From Uranotaenia lowii (lineage: Eukaryota > Arthropoda > Insecta > Diptera > Culicidae): a stretch of DNA of 64,000 nt. Below, one piece after another: positions 45,802 through 58,270 of this stretch. Made by a program: the position numbers and the translations under genes. How positions within the stretch are numbered: the stretch's first letter is position 1; the number at the start of each line of letters is the position of its first letter. The notes beneath the pieces were generated by a model, which had not been told where the DNA came from, did not search any database, and worked only from the letters and a program-made list of their open reading frames with translations. The stretch is taken from NCBI RefSeq assembly GCF_029784155.1, contig NC_073692.1, forward strand, positions 423,026,305 through 423,090,304. Direction: 5' to 3'.

Positions 45802-47190
45802 GCTGTAGGATAAAACATGTATTTCATTTTTGTATTCAGAGCCTAAAGCTAAAAATGTCAAAATGAATTTGAAATGTCCGAGTACTAAGGAAAATGGAAA
45901 CTTGGTGATTCTGGTGAAATAAGCAAAAATAACAGTGTTCAAATGAAGATTGAATTCTTACCAAAAATGCCCGTTTTTTAAATCAAATTGTGGAATTTTA
46001 AACAAAATATTTTTGATTTTTAAATTAAAACACTTTTAATATTAGTTTTTAAGTTCTCCTTAGTAAAAAAGGAGAACTTAACATTTTCATCAGTTTTTGT
46101 TTGAAATTAAAGTTTTAATATTATTCCTATATTTCTTAAAAGTCGCCGGAACTCAAGACTCGTGCGTAAAAAAAATATAAGTGATGTTTGTAAAAATTAT
46201 GTTTCTTGAAAATCATAAGTGCCCTTGATGATTGAAAGAGGCACGTGCAATTCGACATATCCAACGGAAATATTTACCGTAACCAGCAGAATCAATTCAA
46301 TCGAAAACCAGAAATCGTTCAACTGTTGATAATTGTGCACACGCGACAATATCCGGAAACAAAACAGACCTGGAACCGAAAACGGAAGATAATTTTTTCA
46401 CGATATCAAACGAACAACGAGTTAATCAAGTTAATGCATTTGATTAGCGAAATATTAATGGTTCTGTTTTTTGCTGACCCAGATCCGCTTTAGAATTTTT
46501 GCATTAAGCTTTTAACTGGGGCTTCAAGATCAAAGCGGCATCCTTTTCGTTATCCCATTATGGCATGCGTATACTCAACATGGTCCAATACGTGTTTCTG
46601 GAATCTGGGGTGGTTTTTTTGTTGGCTATTGAGAGAATTTCTTTCATCCAAAGGTATCGGAATCATTGAAAGCAATAAGCTAATTGAAAAAGGTTATTAC
46701 CAACCAAAATGAAGATTGAATTTTAGCGTTTTTAATCCAGTTGCGTTCGTCCAATCTGTAGGGATGCGATGAAGAATATACAGAAAATAAATCAAATTTA
46801 ATTAGGAATAAAATAAAATAATTGTTGTATTCGGCAACACTGTAGATGAATAAAATAAAATATATTTCTATGACAACATTTGCTATTTTGGCAGCACTTG
46901 ACAAACAAACAAAACAAAGTCAGTCATTGATCTATTCTTGCGAGCGACAGACGTGTTTAAGTGAATCTCTGAATTGAGATTCGTAAAATCACGACACAAT
47001 CATGAAAAGCTGATTTTTTTTATTGATCTTTGGAAATGTTGAATCGAAGTTATATCTTATTAAGTTTAAATTAGAAAAACTTAAAACGTGATTATAATCA
47101 CGATTTTTCAACAGCCTGTCTATCACTAACACAATTACTTAACTCACTTTAATTTTAAATTTGAAATAATAAAGAAACAAACGAGTTCTG
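45802..47190. other. AT-rich stretch, no genes recognised
   Basis: Apart from the short inverted repeat at 46049-46081 I see only small ORFs of no recognised family. Confidence 0.35.
46049..46081. repeat. Perfect 13-bp inverted repeat (hairpin)
   Basis: TTAAGTTCTCCTT and AAGGAGAACTTAA are separated by 7 nt. There is no U-run after it and no gene before it, so no terminator role is claimed. Confidence 0.8.
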
Positions 47191-50100
47191 CAGCAAAGGA
47201 CAAAATGATGAATGAACAGAAGAAATCGCGACCCGGAAAGGAATCCAGAGGGTCGTTAAAGGTAATGAAAATATATGATAATAAACGCGCCCATCGAGGG
47301 TTGGGCGGAAATTTGCTTCCCTCTCGTCTTAAGAATGTCGAGCAGCTTCCTTCCAGAAAACAACCGAGACGTTCGTTGCCTAGATTCGCAAATCGCAGGA
47401 CCAGAGATGTAAATATTCAATTTGCTCAAATCGATTCGGTAACGACAACCGGCAGCCGTGAAGAACGACTGCACACAAATGAAGAATAAGGACGACTTTT
47501 CCTGCTGTTGGTCCTGGTTCTTTGCTTTGCTAGCTGTTACATTTCGGAGGTATTCTTCCCTAGGATTTTTCGAGCCAGAAGAAGCTCGATCTTCCGAAAC
47601 CTTCTTCCTGTTTCTGGTGAGATAACGAGTGTGATCCCATCCATGGTCGGGCTTTCTCTATCAAGAAGGGGCGACTGACTGCTGCTCTTTGGCTTTCGGT
47701 AACGCCAAAAGTTATGCAAAGTACTTCGTACCTTTTTGCTGCTGCTCAATTTTTCTTCCTCTTCTTCCATAATGGCTGGGCTCAAAGGCAGAAAAAATGC
47801 ATCACCTCTATCTGTTAAGAGGGGACGCAAGAGCACGAAGCAACACGTTTTGCATAGTTCTAGGAGCAGCTAGGAAAGGGGATTACTCTTCCAGCAAGAA
47901 ATAAGTAGAAGAAAAAATGGGGCCCCTAATAAGACGAAGTGCTCCTATTGGAAAGACGGCAAGTCACGTCAGGCTTAGAAAAAATATCCCTCCTGTTTTT
48001 TATTCACTCAATACATGAGGGTGATTCTGATAGTAAAATTGAGGGGTTCATTTAGCTGCTCGCAGAAAGAAAATAACCGTGTAGGTATGGTCTGCTTACC
48101 TTCAAGCGTCAGGGCAGGGTTTAAAGTAAATTGAAAAATGGATGCATTATGTGCGGCATCCCTCCTACGTGGTGTAATTTGGATGCTGGGGAATTTTTAC
48201 CCTCCATCCGACCGAAATCGAGAAAAGCCGTGGTTTTGCTTTCATATTACCCGAGCCTGGCCCGCCTTGAAAAGATGCAAGCAGCGGAAACATCAAAGGC
48301 AGTTCCGGCTAACGAGATTAACAGTTTTATAAATACGAAACGCGTGGCTTTTGGGTAATCACGAAATTGCTCCAATAACTGGCTTAACAGCGGGAGCTTT
48401 GATAAATGTTATGTTAAATCAGCATAAATTTTAAACATTTTAATTTTAAATTCAGCAATTTGTATGCAGAATATTTCAGCTAGAATGTAGAATGTCAACT
48501 TTGACACATTTGAGACAATTTCTTCAAGAGAAACATTTTCTGTCAAGAAAATCTGGATTGGGAAGCACATAATTTGTCATAGGGTCTTTGTATACAAGGA
48601 ATACAAAATCAACAGCATTCTTACAATGGGACGAACACAAAGATAGTGACTATCAACTGAAGCTGTAAATCGAGTAGATTTTTTTAAACATTTTAAATGG
48701 TTTTTTACAATAACATTTAGGCAACTTTTAGGATTTTTGCTTGATAAATAAAAATATTTTTGCATGTTGGGAACCCGTAGGACATGGTAATTTTCGAAAT
48801 ATTTTACCCGCTGTGTCGTTTTATCCGATTTTCCCCTAGATTTAACACCTTTTGCATTTGCGCAAATGATAAATATAATGCACAAAATTAGGATTAAAAT
48901 ATGTACTGTACATCCCTTTTTTCTGCAATTTTCTACAGGAATTTCAGAAAAAAAATCAGGTAAGTATAATCTTCTAGGTATAATCAGTTCGAAATAATCT
49001 GTTAGAAGCTCCAACAATGTAGTTTCACCTTTTCACCCAAGAAGAAAGTTCAATTTAGCTCAAAAGAAATGAGGAGAAAATGAAAACGGCTCTCCTCATA
49101 ATAAAAAGTTAAACATAAATAACCGCACATTTCATTAGCACCACTTCCGATTGCGAGCAGGTGACGCCAGCTAATTTTCGCTCTGTCAGATATTGTGCCA
49201 AATCTGACAGTTTGCAAAGTACGTTCCGCACAAAAGTTGTACACAAACTTACAACAAATTTGATGGCTGCCGGTTAACGTCCTGGGAGAATTTCGCAGAG
49301 ATAATTGAATTCTTAATTACCATCACCATCAACTCTTGGCTAGGAAGCTTGGCTTGGTCGTATTACCTACACTCCGTATTTTTGCTGGCACGATTCATCG
49401 ACCGGAAACCTCAAATCTAATTCCGGCACCCGCAAATCAGCTGTCAGGGCAAGGCACGATGAAGTCTACTACATACTACAAAACCCCTAACACCTGAAAG
49501 GAATTTTGTTGAATAAAAGCCGGTTCATTGGCCTGTTGCTAGAATTATCCGTTGCCGATGGTTAATTCCCCGAGGAATTCCGCTATTTCCCCACGCTCAT
49601 GGTCCTTTTTCCCAACCCAAATAATCATCCCCCCACACCAAGATTCACCGGGCTGGTTGTCAGCTTATCCTTCCACCTGAAGGGAGTTCCGAAAAATTCT
49701 ACCGTTGGTTATACCGTAGAAAAATAACAAAAGCCGGCATATCCCGGAAACGACATGTGATTGTGCGTGTTTTGCTCCAGAACGCCAGTCGGTCGGTTTA
49801 AGAAAAGCTACTCTTCGGTCTGAGAAAGAAAAAAAAGTTAATTACATTTTTAATCCTAAATATCGGGTGGAAATGTGGAGTTGCAAACTAACGAATAGAC
49901 GAACGTGAGCGCCAGTCCTGGAAACGGAACCTGGTAACGGACATGCCATCGGAAATCCGACATATACAACACATACAAACGTACAGGCAGTCACTTACTT
50001 GGATTCTGATCCCGTTTCGATGCTGGTGCCATGGCGAAAGTCAAGATCCGATGTAAACTCGAATGGATGCCAATTATGGATGCTTGAATTGCTACCAGTT

Positions 50101-50303
50101 TTTTTTAACCAAAAGTTTTATGAAAAAACTGATAATCAACGATTAATATTTTTAACTGTAGAAATAATTCTCGACTAAAAATAAAAATACCATTGCAATG
50201 ATGAGTCAATCACTTTTTTTAAATGTTTCATTATTAACATGTAAAGTTGCTGAAATTTACAATTATCATGAGAATTTGGAGTGTGAAATCAAACTGAAGC
50301 CAA
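47191..50303. other. Mixed-composition stretch, no genes recognised
   Basis: Two less AT-rich blocks (47200-48360 and 49260-50060) look single-copy. An open frame at 47205-47489 (94 codons, rich in Arg, Lys and Ser) begins MMNEQKKSRPGKESRG; no domain is recognised and the strong basic bias gives no function. The block at 49260-50060 ends shortly before satellite array 2. No splice-bounded exon could be argued. Confidence 0.3.
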
Positions 50304-52611
50304 GAAACAAAATGACAAAAATAACAAAACCAATAAAATTGACAAAAATGACAAAAATGACAAAAAAGACAAAAATGATAAAAATGACAAAAGTGACAAA
50401 AATGACAAAAATGACAAAAATGACGAAAATGACAAAAATGACAAAAATGATAAAAAATAACAACAATGACAAAAATGATAAAAAATAACAAAAATGATAA
50501 AAATGACATAAATGACATAAATGACAAAAATAACAAAAATGACAAAAATGATAAAAATGACAAAAATGACAAAAATGACAAAAATGACAAAAATGACAAA
50601 AATGACAAAAATGACAAAAATGACAAAAATGACAAAAATGACAAAAATGACAAAAATGACAAAAATGACAAAAATGACAAAAATGACAAAAATGACAAAA
50701 ATGACAAAAATGACAAAAATGACAAAAATGACAAAAATGACAAAAATGACAAAAATGACAAAAATGACAAAAATGACAAAAATGACAAAAATGACAAAAA
50801 TGACAAAAATGACAAAAATGACAAAAATGACAAAAATGAAAAAAAATGACAAAAATGACAAAAATGACAAAAATGACAAAAATGACAAAAATGACAAAAA
50901 TGACAAAAATGACAAAAATGACAAAAATGACAAAAATGACAAAAATGACAAAAATGGCAAAAATGACAAAAATGACAAAAATGACAAAAATGACAAAAAT
51001 GACAAAAATGACAAAAATGACAAAAATGACAAAAATGACAAAAATGACAAAAATGACAAAAATGACAAAAATGACAAAAATGACAAAAATGACAAAAATG
51101 ACAAAAATGACAAAAATGACAAAAATGACAAAAATGACAAAAATGACAAAAATGACAAAAATGACAAAAATGACAAAAATGACAAAAATGACAAAAATGA
51201 CAAAAATGACAAAAATGACAAAAATGACAAAAATGACAAAAATGACAAAAATGACAAAAATGACAAAAATGACAAAAATGACAAAAATGACAAAAATGAC
51301 AAAAATGACAAAAATGACAAAAATGACAAAAATGACAAAAATGACAAAAATGACAAAAATGACAAAAATGACAAAAATGACAAAAATGACAAAAATGACA
51401 AAAATGACAAAAATGACAAAAATGACAAAAATGACAAAAATGACAAAAATGACAAAAATGACAAAAATGACAAAAATGACAAAAATGACAAAAATGACAA
51501 AAATGACAAAAATGACAAAAATGACAAAAATGACAAAAATGACAAAAATGACAAAAATGACAAAAATGACAAAAATGACAAAAATGACAAAAATGACAAA
51601 AATGACAAAAATGACAAAAATGACAAAAATGACAAAAATGACAAAAATGACAAAAATGACAAAAATGACAAAAATGACAAAAATGACAAAAATGACAAAA
51701 ATGACAAAAATGACAAAAATGACAAAAAGGACAAAAATGACAAAAATGACAAAAATGACAAAAATGACAAAAATGACAAAAATGACAAAAATGACAAAAA
51801 TGACGAAAATGACAAAAATGACAAAAATGACAAAAATGACAAAAATGACAAAAATGACAAAAATGACAAAAATGACAAAAATGACAAAAATGACAAAAAT
51901 GACAAAAATGACAAAAATGACAAAAATGACAAAAATGACAAAAATGACAAAAATGACAAAAATGACAAAAATGACAAAAATGACAAAAATGACAAAAATG
52001 ACAAAAATGACAAAAATGACAAAAATGACAAAAATGACAAAAATGACAACAATGACAAAAATGACAAAAATGACAAAAATGACAAAAATGACAAAAATGA
52101 CAAAAATGACAAAAATGACAAAAATGACAAAAATGACAAAAATGACAAAAATGACAAAAATGACAAAAATGACAAAAATGACAAAAATCTCAAAAATCTC
52201 AAAAATTAGAAAAATTACAAAAATTACAAAAGTAACAAAAATGACAAAAATGACAAAAATGACAAAAATTACAAAAATTACAAAAATTACAAAAATTACA
52301 AAATTACAAAAATTACAAAAATTACAAAAATTTCAAAAATTACAAAAATTACAAAAATTTCAAAAATTACAAAAATTACAAAAATTACAAAAATTACAAA
52401 AATTACAAAAATTACAAAAATTACAAAAATTACAAAAATTACAAAAATTACAAAAATTACAAAAATTACAAAAATTACAAAAATTACAAAAATTACAAAA
52501 ATTACAAAAATTACAAAAATTACAAAAATTACAAAAATTACAGAAATTACAAAAATTACAAAAATTACGAAAAATGACAAAAATGACAAAAATGGCCTAA
52601 ATGACAAAAAT
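50304..52611. repeat. 9-bp satellite array 2, unit ATGACAAAA
   Basis: About 250 copies of the same unit, in the same orientation as array 1. The left 250 bp are degenerate (units with ATAAAA, TGATAA and TTGACA changes); from about 50846 to 52180 the phase is unbroken with few substitutions. The right 350 bp consist of a variant unit (next feature). Both natural edges are present here, unlike array 1. ORFs up to 637 codons on both strands are consequences of the period and are not genes. Confidence 0.97.
52266..52569. repeat. Homogenised variant block, unit ATTACAAAA
   Basis: Over about 300 bp the G of the standard unit is replaced by T in almost every copy, giving about 33 copies of ATTACAAAA, with two copies carrying TTTC and one 8-bp unit. 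This is a locally amplified variant, bounded on the right by a return to the standard ATGACAAAA unit (52570-52611). Confidence 0.93.
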
Positions 52612-52623
52612 CTTCCATACCCT

Positions 52624-52695
52624 TGTAGGAAATAAGGTATGTACATAGGTATAAAGGTTTTTAATTTTGAATACCTTCATACCTTATTTCCTACA
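52624..52695. ncRNA. Strong 72-nt fold-back next to array 2
   Basis: Arms TGTAGGAAATAAGGTATG (52624-52641) and CATACCTTATTTCCTACA (52678-52695) are perfectly complementary over 18 bp. Inside, AGGTAT (52647-52652) pairs with ATACCT (52671-52676), leaving a small asymmetric bulge and an 18-nt loop. The size and shape resemble a microRNA precursor, but there is no evidence of transcription; a short fold-back element or the scar of an array rearrangement would look the same. Confidence 0.35.
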
Positions 52696-52775
52696 TTCGG
52701 TCACTACAACCCTTATCCCAAACTTTTGACCGGAAGTGTAGGTTACGAAAGTGTTTTTTTTTATGAAACTTTCAA

Positions 52776-53588
52776 GGGAACATCCATAAATGACGTAGCT
52801 TTTTTTTGAGTTTTTATAACCCCCCTAACCCCCTCGTAGCATTTCCTCACAAAGTCATAGACCCCCCCTAGATAATAACGTAGCTTTAATTAACCCTCCC
52901 CCCCTTTTTAAAAATCGGTTTTCAATTTTTACTTTTATTATCAGCATTTTGCAAGAATTATACAAAAAATAACGAAAAAAGGGAAAGAATTTAAAATTGG
53001 AAGTTTAAAAAAGCATATCAATTAGTCAAAAAAAAATCAAGCTACCTTTCAACAAACAGGATAGCTAGTAAGTATTCAATCAGTTGCGTCGGTCCAAATT
53101 ATCTTCATTAGGGATTCAAATGAAATCGTTGGGCAGCTTTCCTCCATCGTCTGTTCGGCTGGAATAATTGCATCTGCGATGTCAGCTGCCTCCACATACT
53201 CTCTATCGCCCTTCGGAGTGATGACCAGCACTTCTTGTCCTCTTTTGCCTACAATTCGCTTTGGACGAATCTTTCTATCCGAGGCTGGGGCCTTGTGGAT
53301 TTTGCTATGCTCCTTTGGAGAACATTTGAAGCAAAATATAAATTGCATTTCTTGCATGTACGCTCCTTGATACGCTTGAAAACAGTCGGGCAGTAGGAGC
53401 CAAAAGCTACATGTTCAGACTGGATTGAATTAGGCATAATTTTGCTCAATTTTGATTTTTTTTTTCGATATTTAATTAAAGCTACGTAGCTTTACTTGAA
53501 CCCCTACCCCCCCTCTCGTCACACATCGTCACACAAAGTCAAACTCCCCCCCTCCCCCTCAAATGCTACGTCATTTATGGATGTTCCC
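52776..53588. mobile_element. TIR element GGGAACATCCATAAATGACG
   Basis: Ends GGGAACATCCATAAATGACG (left) and its exact reverse complement (right) form terminal inverted repeats of about 24 bp. Subterminal C-rich tracts and AGCTACGTAGC-like text follow at both sides. The triplet CAA abuts both ends but is too short to prove a target duplication. I recall this terminus as common in insect genomes, but cannot assign a superfamily. It carries a broken zinc-finger ORF on the minus strand. Confidence 0.8.
53076..53449 (-). pseudogene. C2H2 zinc-finger ORF inside a TIR element
   Basis: The upstream frame (from 53449) reads ...SEHVAFGSYCPTVFKRIKER and then TCKKCNLYFASN. The downstream frame (to 53076) reads SPKEHSKIHKAPASDRKIRP and ends FESLMKIIWTDATD. 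Joined across a single frameshift near 53320, the two give C-x2-C-x12-H-x3-H, a classical single zinc finger followed by a basic and then acidic tail. The total is about 120 codons, far short of a known transposase. It could be a captured host gene piece, a remnant DNA-binding domain of the element's own protein, or chance. The frameshift could also be a sequencing error. Confidence 0.45.
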
Positions 53589-55630
53589 CAATGTTTTACG
53601 ACTGCTAAATCAAACATCTAGGTACATAATATTTAATTTTTCAAACTTGAAAATTTTCTTAAATATGATCCTCTACACAATTTAACTTTTTTTCTTAATT
53701 TCAATGATTTTATTTCTCTCCATTTTGTAATTAACTACTGAAGCTTCAAACCTTATCTAGTATATCTTATATGAGGCCTTGGTTGAACGCTTTAAAATTT
53801 GGCCAATTAACCGATGGCGGTACCACTAAATAATGAAAACTTCAGCTTTAATGCCATGCCAGGTAATGGGTGGTTACTTATTCCGATAAGCATTAATGTC
53901 AATAACAAACTCCTATCAGTTGGCTCACATCAAAAATCGCCATCAGCAAACCCAAAATGACTTCCTCATGGCTGCCATTCGGATTCATTCCATTCTTCAA
54001 TTCGCCAGCCCTCTGGCGCATCGATTGTTTACCCTCAAGTCCCAGACGGCGATGCTGCTACCCACCATCTTCTAGAACCTATATCGATATGCAATATCCA
54101 TTCTCTCCGGACAATAAAACAAACTTTAGCCATAAAATCGTAACGGCAAAACTTGCTACCCTGACAAATATTCGCACTCTAACCCCACTCGAAGGAGCTC
54201 AGCTAGTTGAGTCAGTATTACTGATGGGCGACGACAAACAACTTTTGCCGTCCGTCGAATGTCCACCCAGCTTCCGAAGATTTTTGGGCAAATTCGGAAG
54301 AATAGGGTCAACCAGAATAAATTCATAAATCCATCAGGGCGAGGGCACGACAATGATATCTGATATCTCGACTGAAAGACACCGGATCAAACCTCGTCGG
54401 GCCAATTTCAGAGCCGCAAAACATTTTTTCGAAACTTGAGCGCCAAGGTTTTACAAACGGCATAACTGGTGCTTTATACCCAGGGAGAAAAACGCAACCA
54501 CTCCCTTGGGTGTGCTTGATTTAAACGTTTTTTGGCCATAAATTTTTAGAGGACTAATAAAAAACTCACCCATCTATGTACTGAATGAACGACGGATCTG
54601 GATCACCTCCTGAAAACGCCTAAAATGCTGCAGCGCGGGAGTACTTTTGCGTACGAGCTCAACAATACCAATAAGAAGTCTTATCTCCCCCACAAATAGG
54701 TCTGTCTGTTTCTCTCTTCGTCGTCGGTTGAATTCAAACTCCAACTGCAGGAGGAGTAGGAGATTCCAATAAGGATTCTTCGAAGTCGTAGTTTTCACCC
54801 CGCTGTTCCAGGAAAACCACGACACGAGTCCAACAGGATCTCAAATTGGATATTTTTCTGAGGGAGAGAAAGTTACAAATCGGTTGGTGGAAGCAAAAAG
54901 GAAAAATGAACGAAAATCTAATTCCCAAACACCGACTCGATGTTTGATATTTGTCTAAATGCAGGCGATAAACTAGAACATCGCAAGCTTATATCGGTTC
55001 TATTGAAAGTGTATAGGGGATACTCGGGGAAGAAAAATTAAGAATGCGGTCTGGCGTGTGTGGGTGGATTTTATTGACTGCGATAAGGAAGTCGAAGGGC
55101 CACACCGAAGAGAAACGACGTCAATGAGAAACTTTATCAACTATGAAATTTTTCTTGTTGTCGAATTGGCTTTTTTCATTCTTGGAAAGTTAGGGGAGAG
55201 AAGGACTAATTTGACTTCTGTAGATTGTTGTCCTTTGGCGTGCTCCAATATCGAGGGATATGAAACGAAGGGTAGATGCCAATCTGAGGTTGACATGCTT
55301 TAAGGAAAACAACAAATAATGTGATTCATTTTTACAAAAAAAAGTACAAATTTAACTATCAGCTAACGCTTGCGTTTGCATTATTTTGATATCATGTAAT
55401 CTGAATTGCAAGTATTATGGAACATTATGTAATATATCTTTCATCATATCAAAGCGTTCGATGTCCATTTGCACAATGATAAACTATATCATGTATGGTA
55501 AAGATTTTCACCAAAATTGCCTTTTTTTGAAGCAGCGGACAGCAGAATTTGAATATACTTATGAAAATTTCGCATCATGGATCATCCTGTGGACTCTTCG
55601 TGAACATTGAAGGAAACAAAAGTAAGCATA
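53589..55630. other. Mixed stretch, no genes recognised
   Basis: Less AT-rich from about 53930 to 55300 and apparently single-copy. ORFs such as 53957-54328 (123 codons) and 54574-54825 (minus, 83 codons) contain no recognised domain. Confidence 0.3.
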
Positions 55631-55710
55631 TATTCAGGGGTCTTTGAGGTTAAAAAATCTCAGGGCCCGCGGGCCAAATGAATTTTTACTATCAAAGACC
55701 CCCGAATTTA
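55631..55710. repeat. Inverted repeat around a GGCCCGCGGGCC palindrome
   Basis: Arms TATTCAGGGGTCTTTGA (55631-55647) and TCAAAGACCCCCGAATTTA (55692-55710) pair with one or two mismatches. Between them is the perfect 12-bp palindrome GGCCCGCGGGCC (55664-55675), an island of GC in AT-rich DNA. The motif recalls the GCGGCCCGC text of the hAT-like element at 29780, so a tiny deletion derivative is possible. Confidence 0.7.
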
Positions 55711-58270
55711 TACACACGGTTTTTCTTTCGATGTACATAATAAGCCCACAAGCGGATCTGAAACGCGAATTTTTATAAAGCAATTCAGTTTCTGCTGTCC
55801 ACTAGCTTCCAAATAAGGTTGCTAGTTTAAACTGGTCTTAGGCCTAGTTTAAGGTCCCATGCTAAATTTGGCCAGATAGGACCACGGGAAGGGGTCTATT
55901 TTTAATTCGGTTTTCCCTCAAGTTTAAACTAATGTTTGATCCGAGGGACTGAAATTCTATTATAGTTTAGATGGAAAAAAATTAAGCTTCGAAAATGGGT
56001 TAACATTTTTAAGGTTGGTATTCATGACTGGCAATGAGGCGTCAGAATGTTCGACCGCCCAGAACGGAACACATTAAATCGGAAATGATTTCACCATTTA
56101 TATTGGGTTTGATTGCATAATCTTTAGATTTTTCAAATATGTATTTGGTTGTGAATCACATGATTGTTTGGAGAGTAGTCCAAGTCAAAATGTGGGTGAA
56201 TTTTTTTTATCACTTATCTCCTTTTCTTGTTTTCTTTATATCTTTCAGGGAAAAGAAACCAACCTCAAGCTTATTTTTTCGCTCAAAATATCACAAACGT
56301 TTAGTTTTATGATTATAAACAACTTTTTACCTATGAAAAAATTTTTCGCTCAGAATTACATAACCACGGGGGCTAAGGAACTTAACTTTCAGTACTTTTT
56401 CGGTTGTAGTTTTTATACACTTCAACCTGTCTCATAGCTACAATGTTATTAAATTTTTGATAAAATTGGGCCATACAGAACTTAGATATTTGAACTTTTA
56501 TGACAAGTACATATTAACATATTTTTCGAAGTGTTGTCGTTTTTTTCCAACCACTTCTTTAGCCGGGGTTCATCATGAACATGAACCGTTCATGTTTCAT
56601 TTCGGCTACCTTTAGTTTTTTTTTTTTAATTTCTATAGTGAAATACTGTTTTTTTTTTTAATATTTTCTGGTAAAAAGGCTTTATATAATCGATACAAAA
56701 AATGAGTTGAAATATATCAGTTCTTTGCGGTTCAATATTTATAATTTTTGTTTAACAATTTAGCTATGGAACAGGTAGAGGTGTGAAAAAAAAACCGAAA
56801 AAGTACTGAAAGCTGATTTCCTTAGCCCCTGAGGAAATGCAGTTTTTGAAAAAAGATTCCAAAAAAAAAAAAAAAGAAATCGGTCCTCCAGAATAAAATG
56901 TCTCAAATTCCCATCCAAGCTACAGGCTGGTTTAGCGACGCGTCGCCTTCCCCTGGCTCGAATTGGCTTAAATTTGGCAAGGGATCTTGGACCAGTTCAT
57001 TTTTTTTTAAGAGTTGAGTCAATGGGGGCTTTTTTTTGTTTTTTTGCCCAATGCTAAATTTTTTATGTTTTACTTTTAGTGTGTGAACTTTACCAAATCA
57101 GTCAAATTTGAAAAGTGTTTGAAAAATTTAAAAAAAAATATTTTAATCTTTCAAAATGTCAACTAATCAGGGAGAAAAAAATTGTAACTTAGGTTAATCG
57201 GGTCAGTTTTCGAACTATTTTCTAGCAACTTCTCTCAAATCAAGAACTTTCAATCTTCGATTTGCTTAAAATTGTGTATTTTGTGAGTTTTAACAAAATT
57301 CATTTAACGAAATTTAAAAAAAAAAGAATTTATACTGAGAAATATATGAACAAAATATGGTTTCATCTCGAATGGGGTGAATAAAAACAGCTGCTTATTA
57401 GCGAGATGCTTCTAAAATAAAGAACCGTAGAGCATAAAAAATGAGTAATTTTTTTGAGTTCATTCATCAATTAAAATCGCAATCAGCGTGTTGTTTTTCG
57501 CAAAGCAGTTTTATATTGCTTTTAGAATCTCCAGTAATCCAGTAATCACCTTTTATATCAGTCATGCTTATAAATATGCGAGAAATTTTGAAGAATGTGC
57601 CTTAATTCAAGGGCAAAAATATTTGGAAAAAATAACACAAATCAATTCTTATTTTCAGTGAAAGCTGATCAACTTTAAAAAAAAATAGACATTCATTTAG
57701 TATGTAAGGAAAAGGTTCTCATATTTTTTCTTTCGCTCATTTTCAACATTTTTCATTTTCTTCTTATCTTCTATCAGTCTATAATATTAAATGCCTGAAT
57801 TGTTCTTACTAAAAGGGCATAAAATTCACTAATAATGCCAAAAGTTGTATTAATTACGAATGAAACTCACGCTAATTGATTATCTTTGTCTTAAAAATTT
57901 TTTTTTCTTTGAAACTTATTTTCTACCATCGATATCCTATTGTTATGTACTGTAGTAGGAAATATAGATGAGGAAGTGAAGTATCATCCATACATTCAAT
58001 GCCTTATTTTTTTAGTAATATTCCGTCTCACGACATAACATTTAATCAGCGATGACACACATACCGTCAAACGAAGCAGCATGCAATAGCGAGGTCTGAT
58101 GCAACATTTATATAACACCACACTGATTCAATTTTTAATTAAATGTAATGTGATAAAGTTATCTTTTAATGATTACAAAATTATGATGACATAATTTCTT
58201 GCATCCATCTTAGGATGCAGGATGTTGGATTTAGGGTGTTTATTTTTTAAGATATTGCTTAATAATATCA
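55711..58270. other. AT-rich stretch, no genes recognised
   Basis: Small ORFs only. One compound inverted repeat lies at 56560-56608. Confidence 0.35.
56560..56608. repeat. Compound hairpin
   Basis: AACATGAAC and GTTCATGTT (56578-56596) form a perfect 9-bp inverted repeat around one base, and TAGCCG/CGGCTA close it on the outside. No function is suggested. Confidence 0.65.

Noticed and set aside
47205..47489. A 94-codon basic ORF
   Set aside because: Biased composition and no recognised family; the antisense strand is also open. Retained only as a remark.
53957..54328. A 123-codon ORF
   Set aside because: No domain, no conserved motif and Pro/Ser-rich composition of the kind chance ORFs show in GC-richer DNA.
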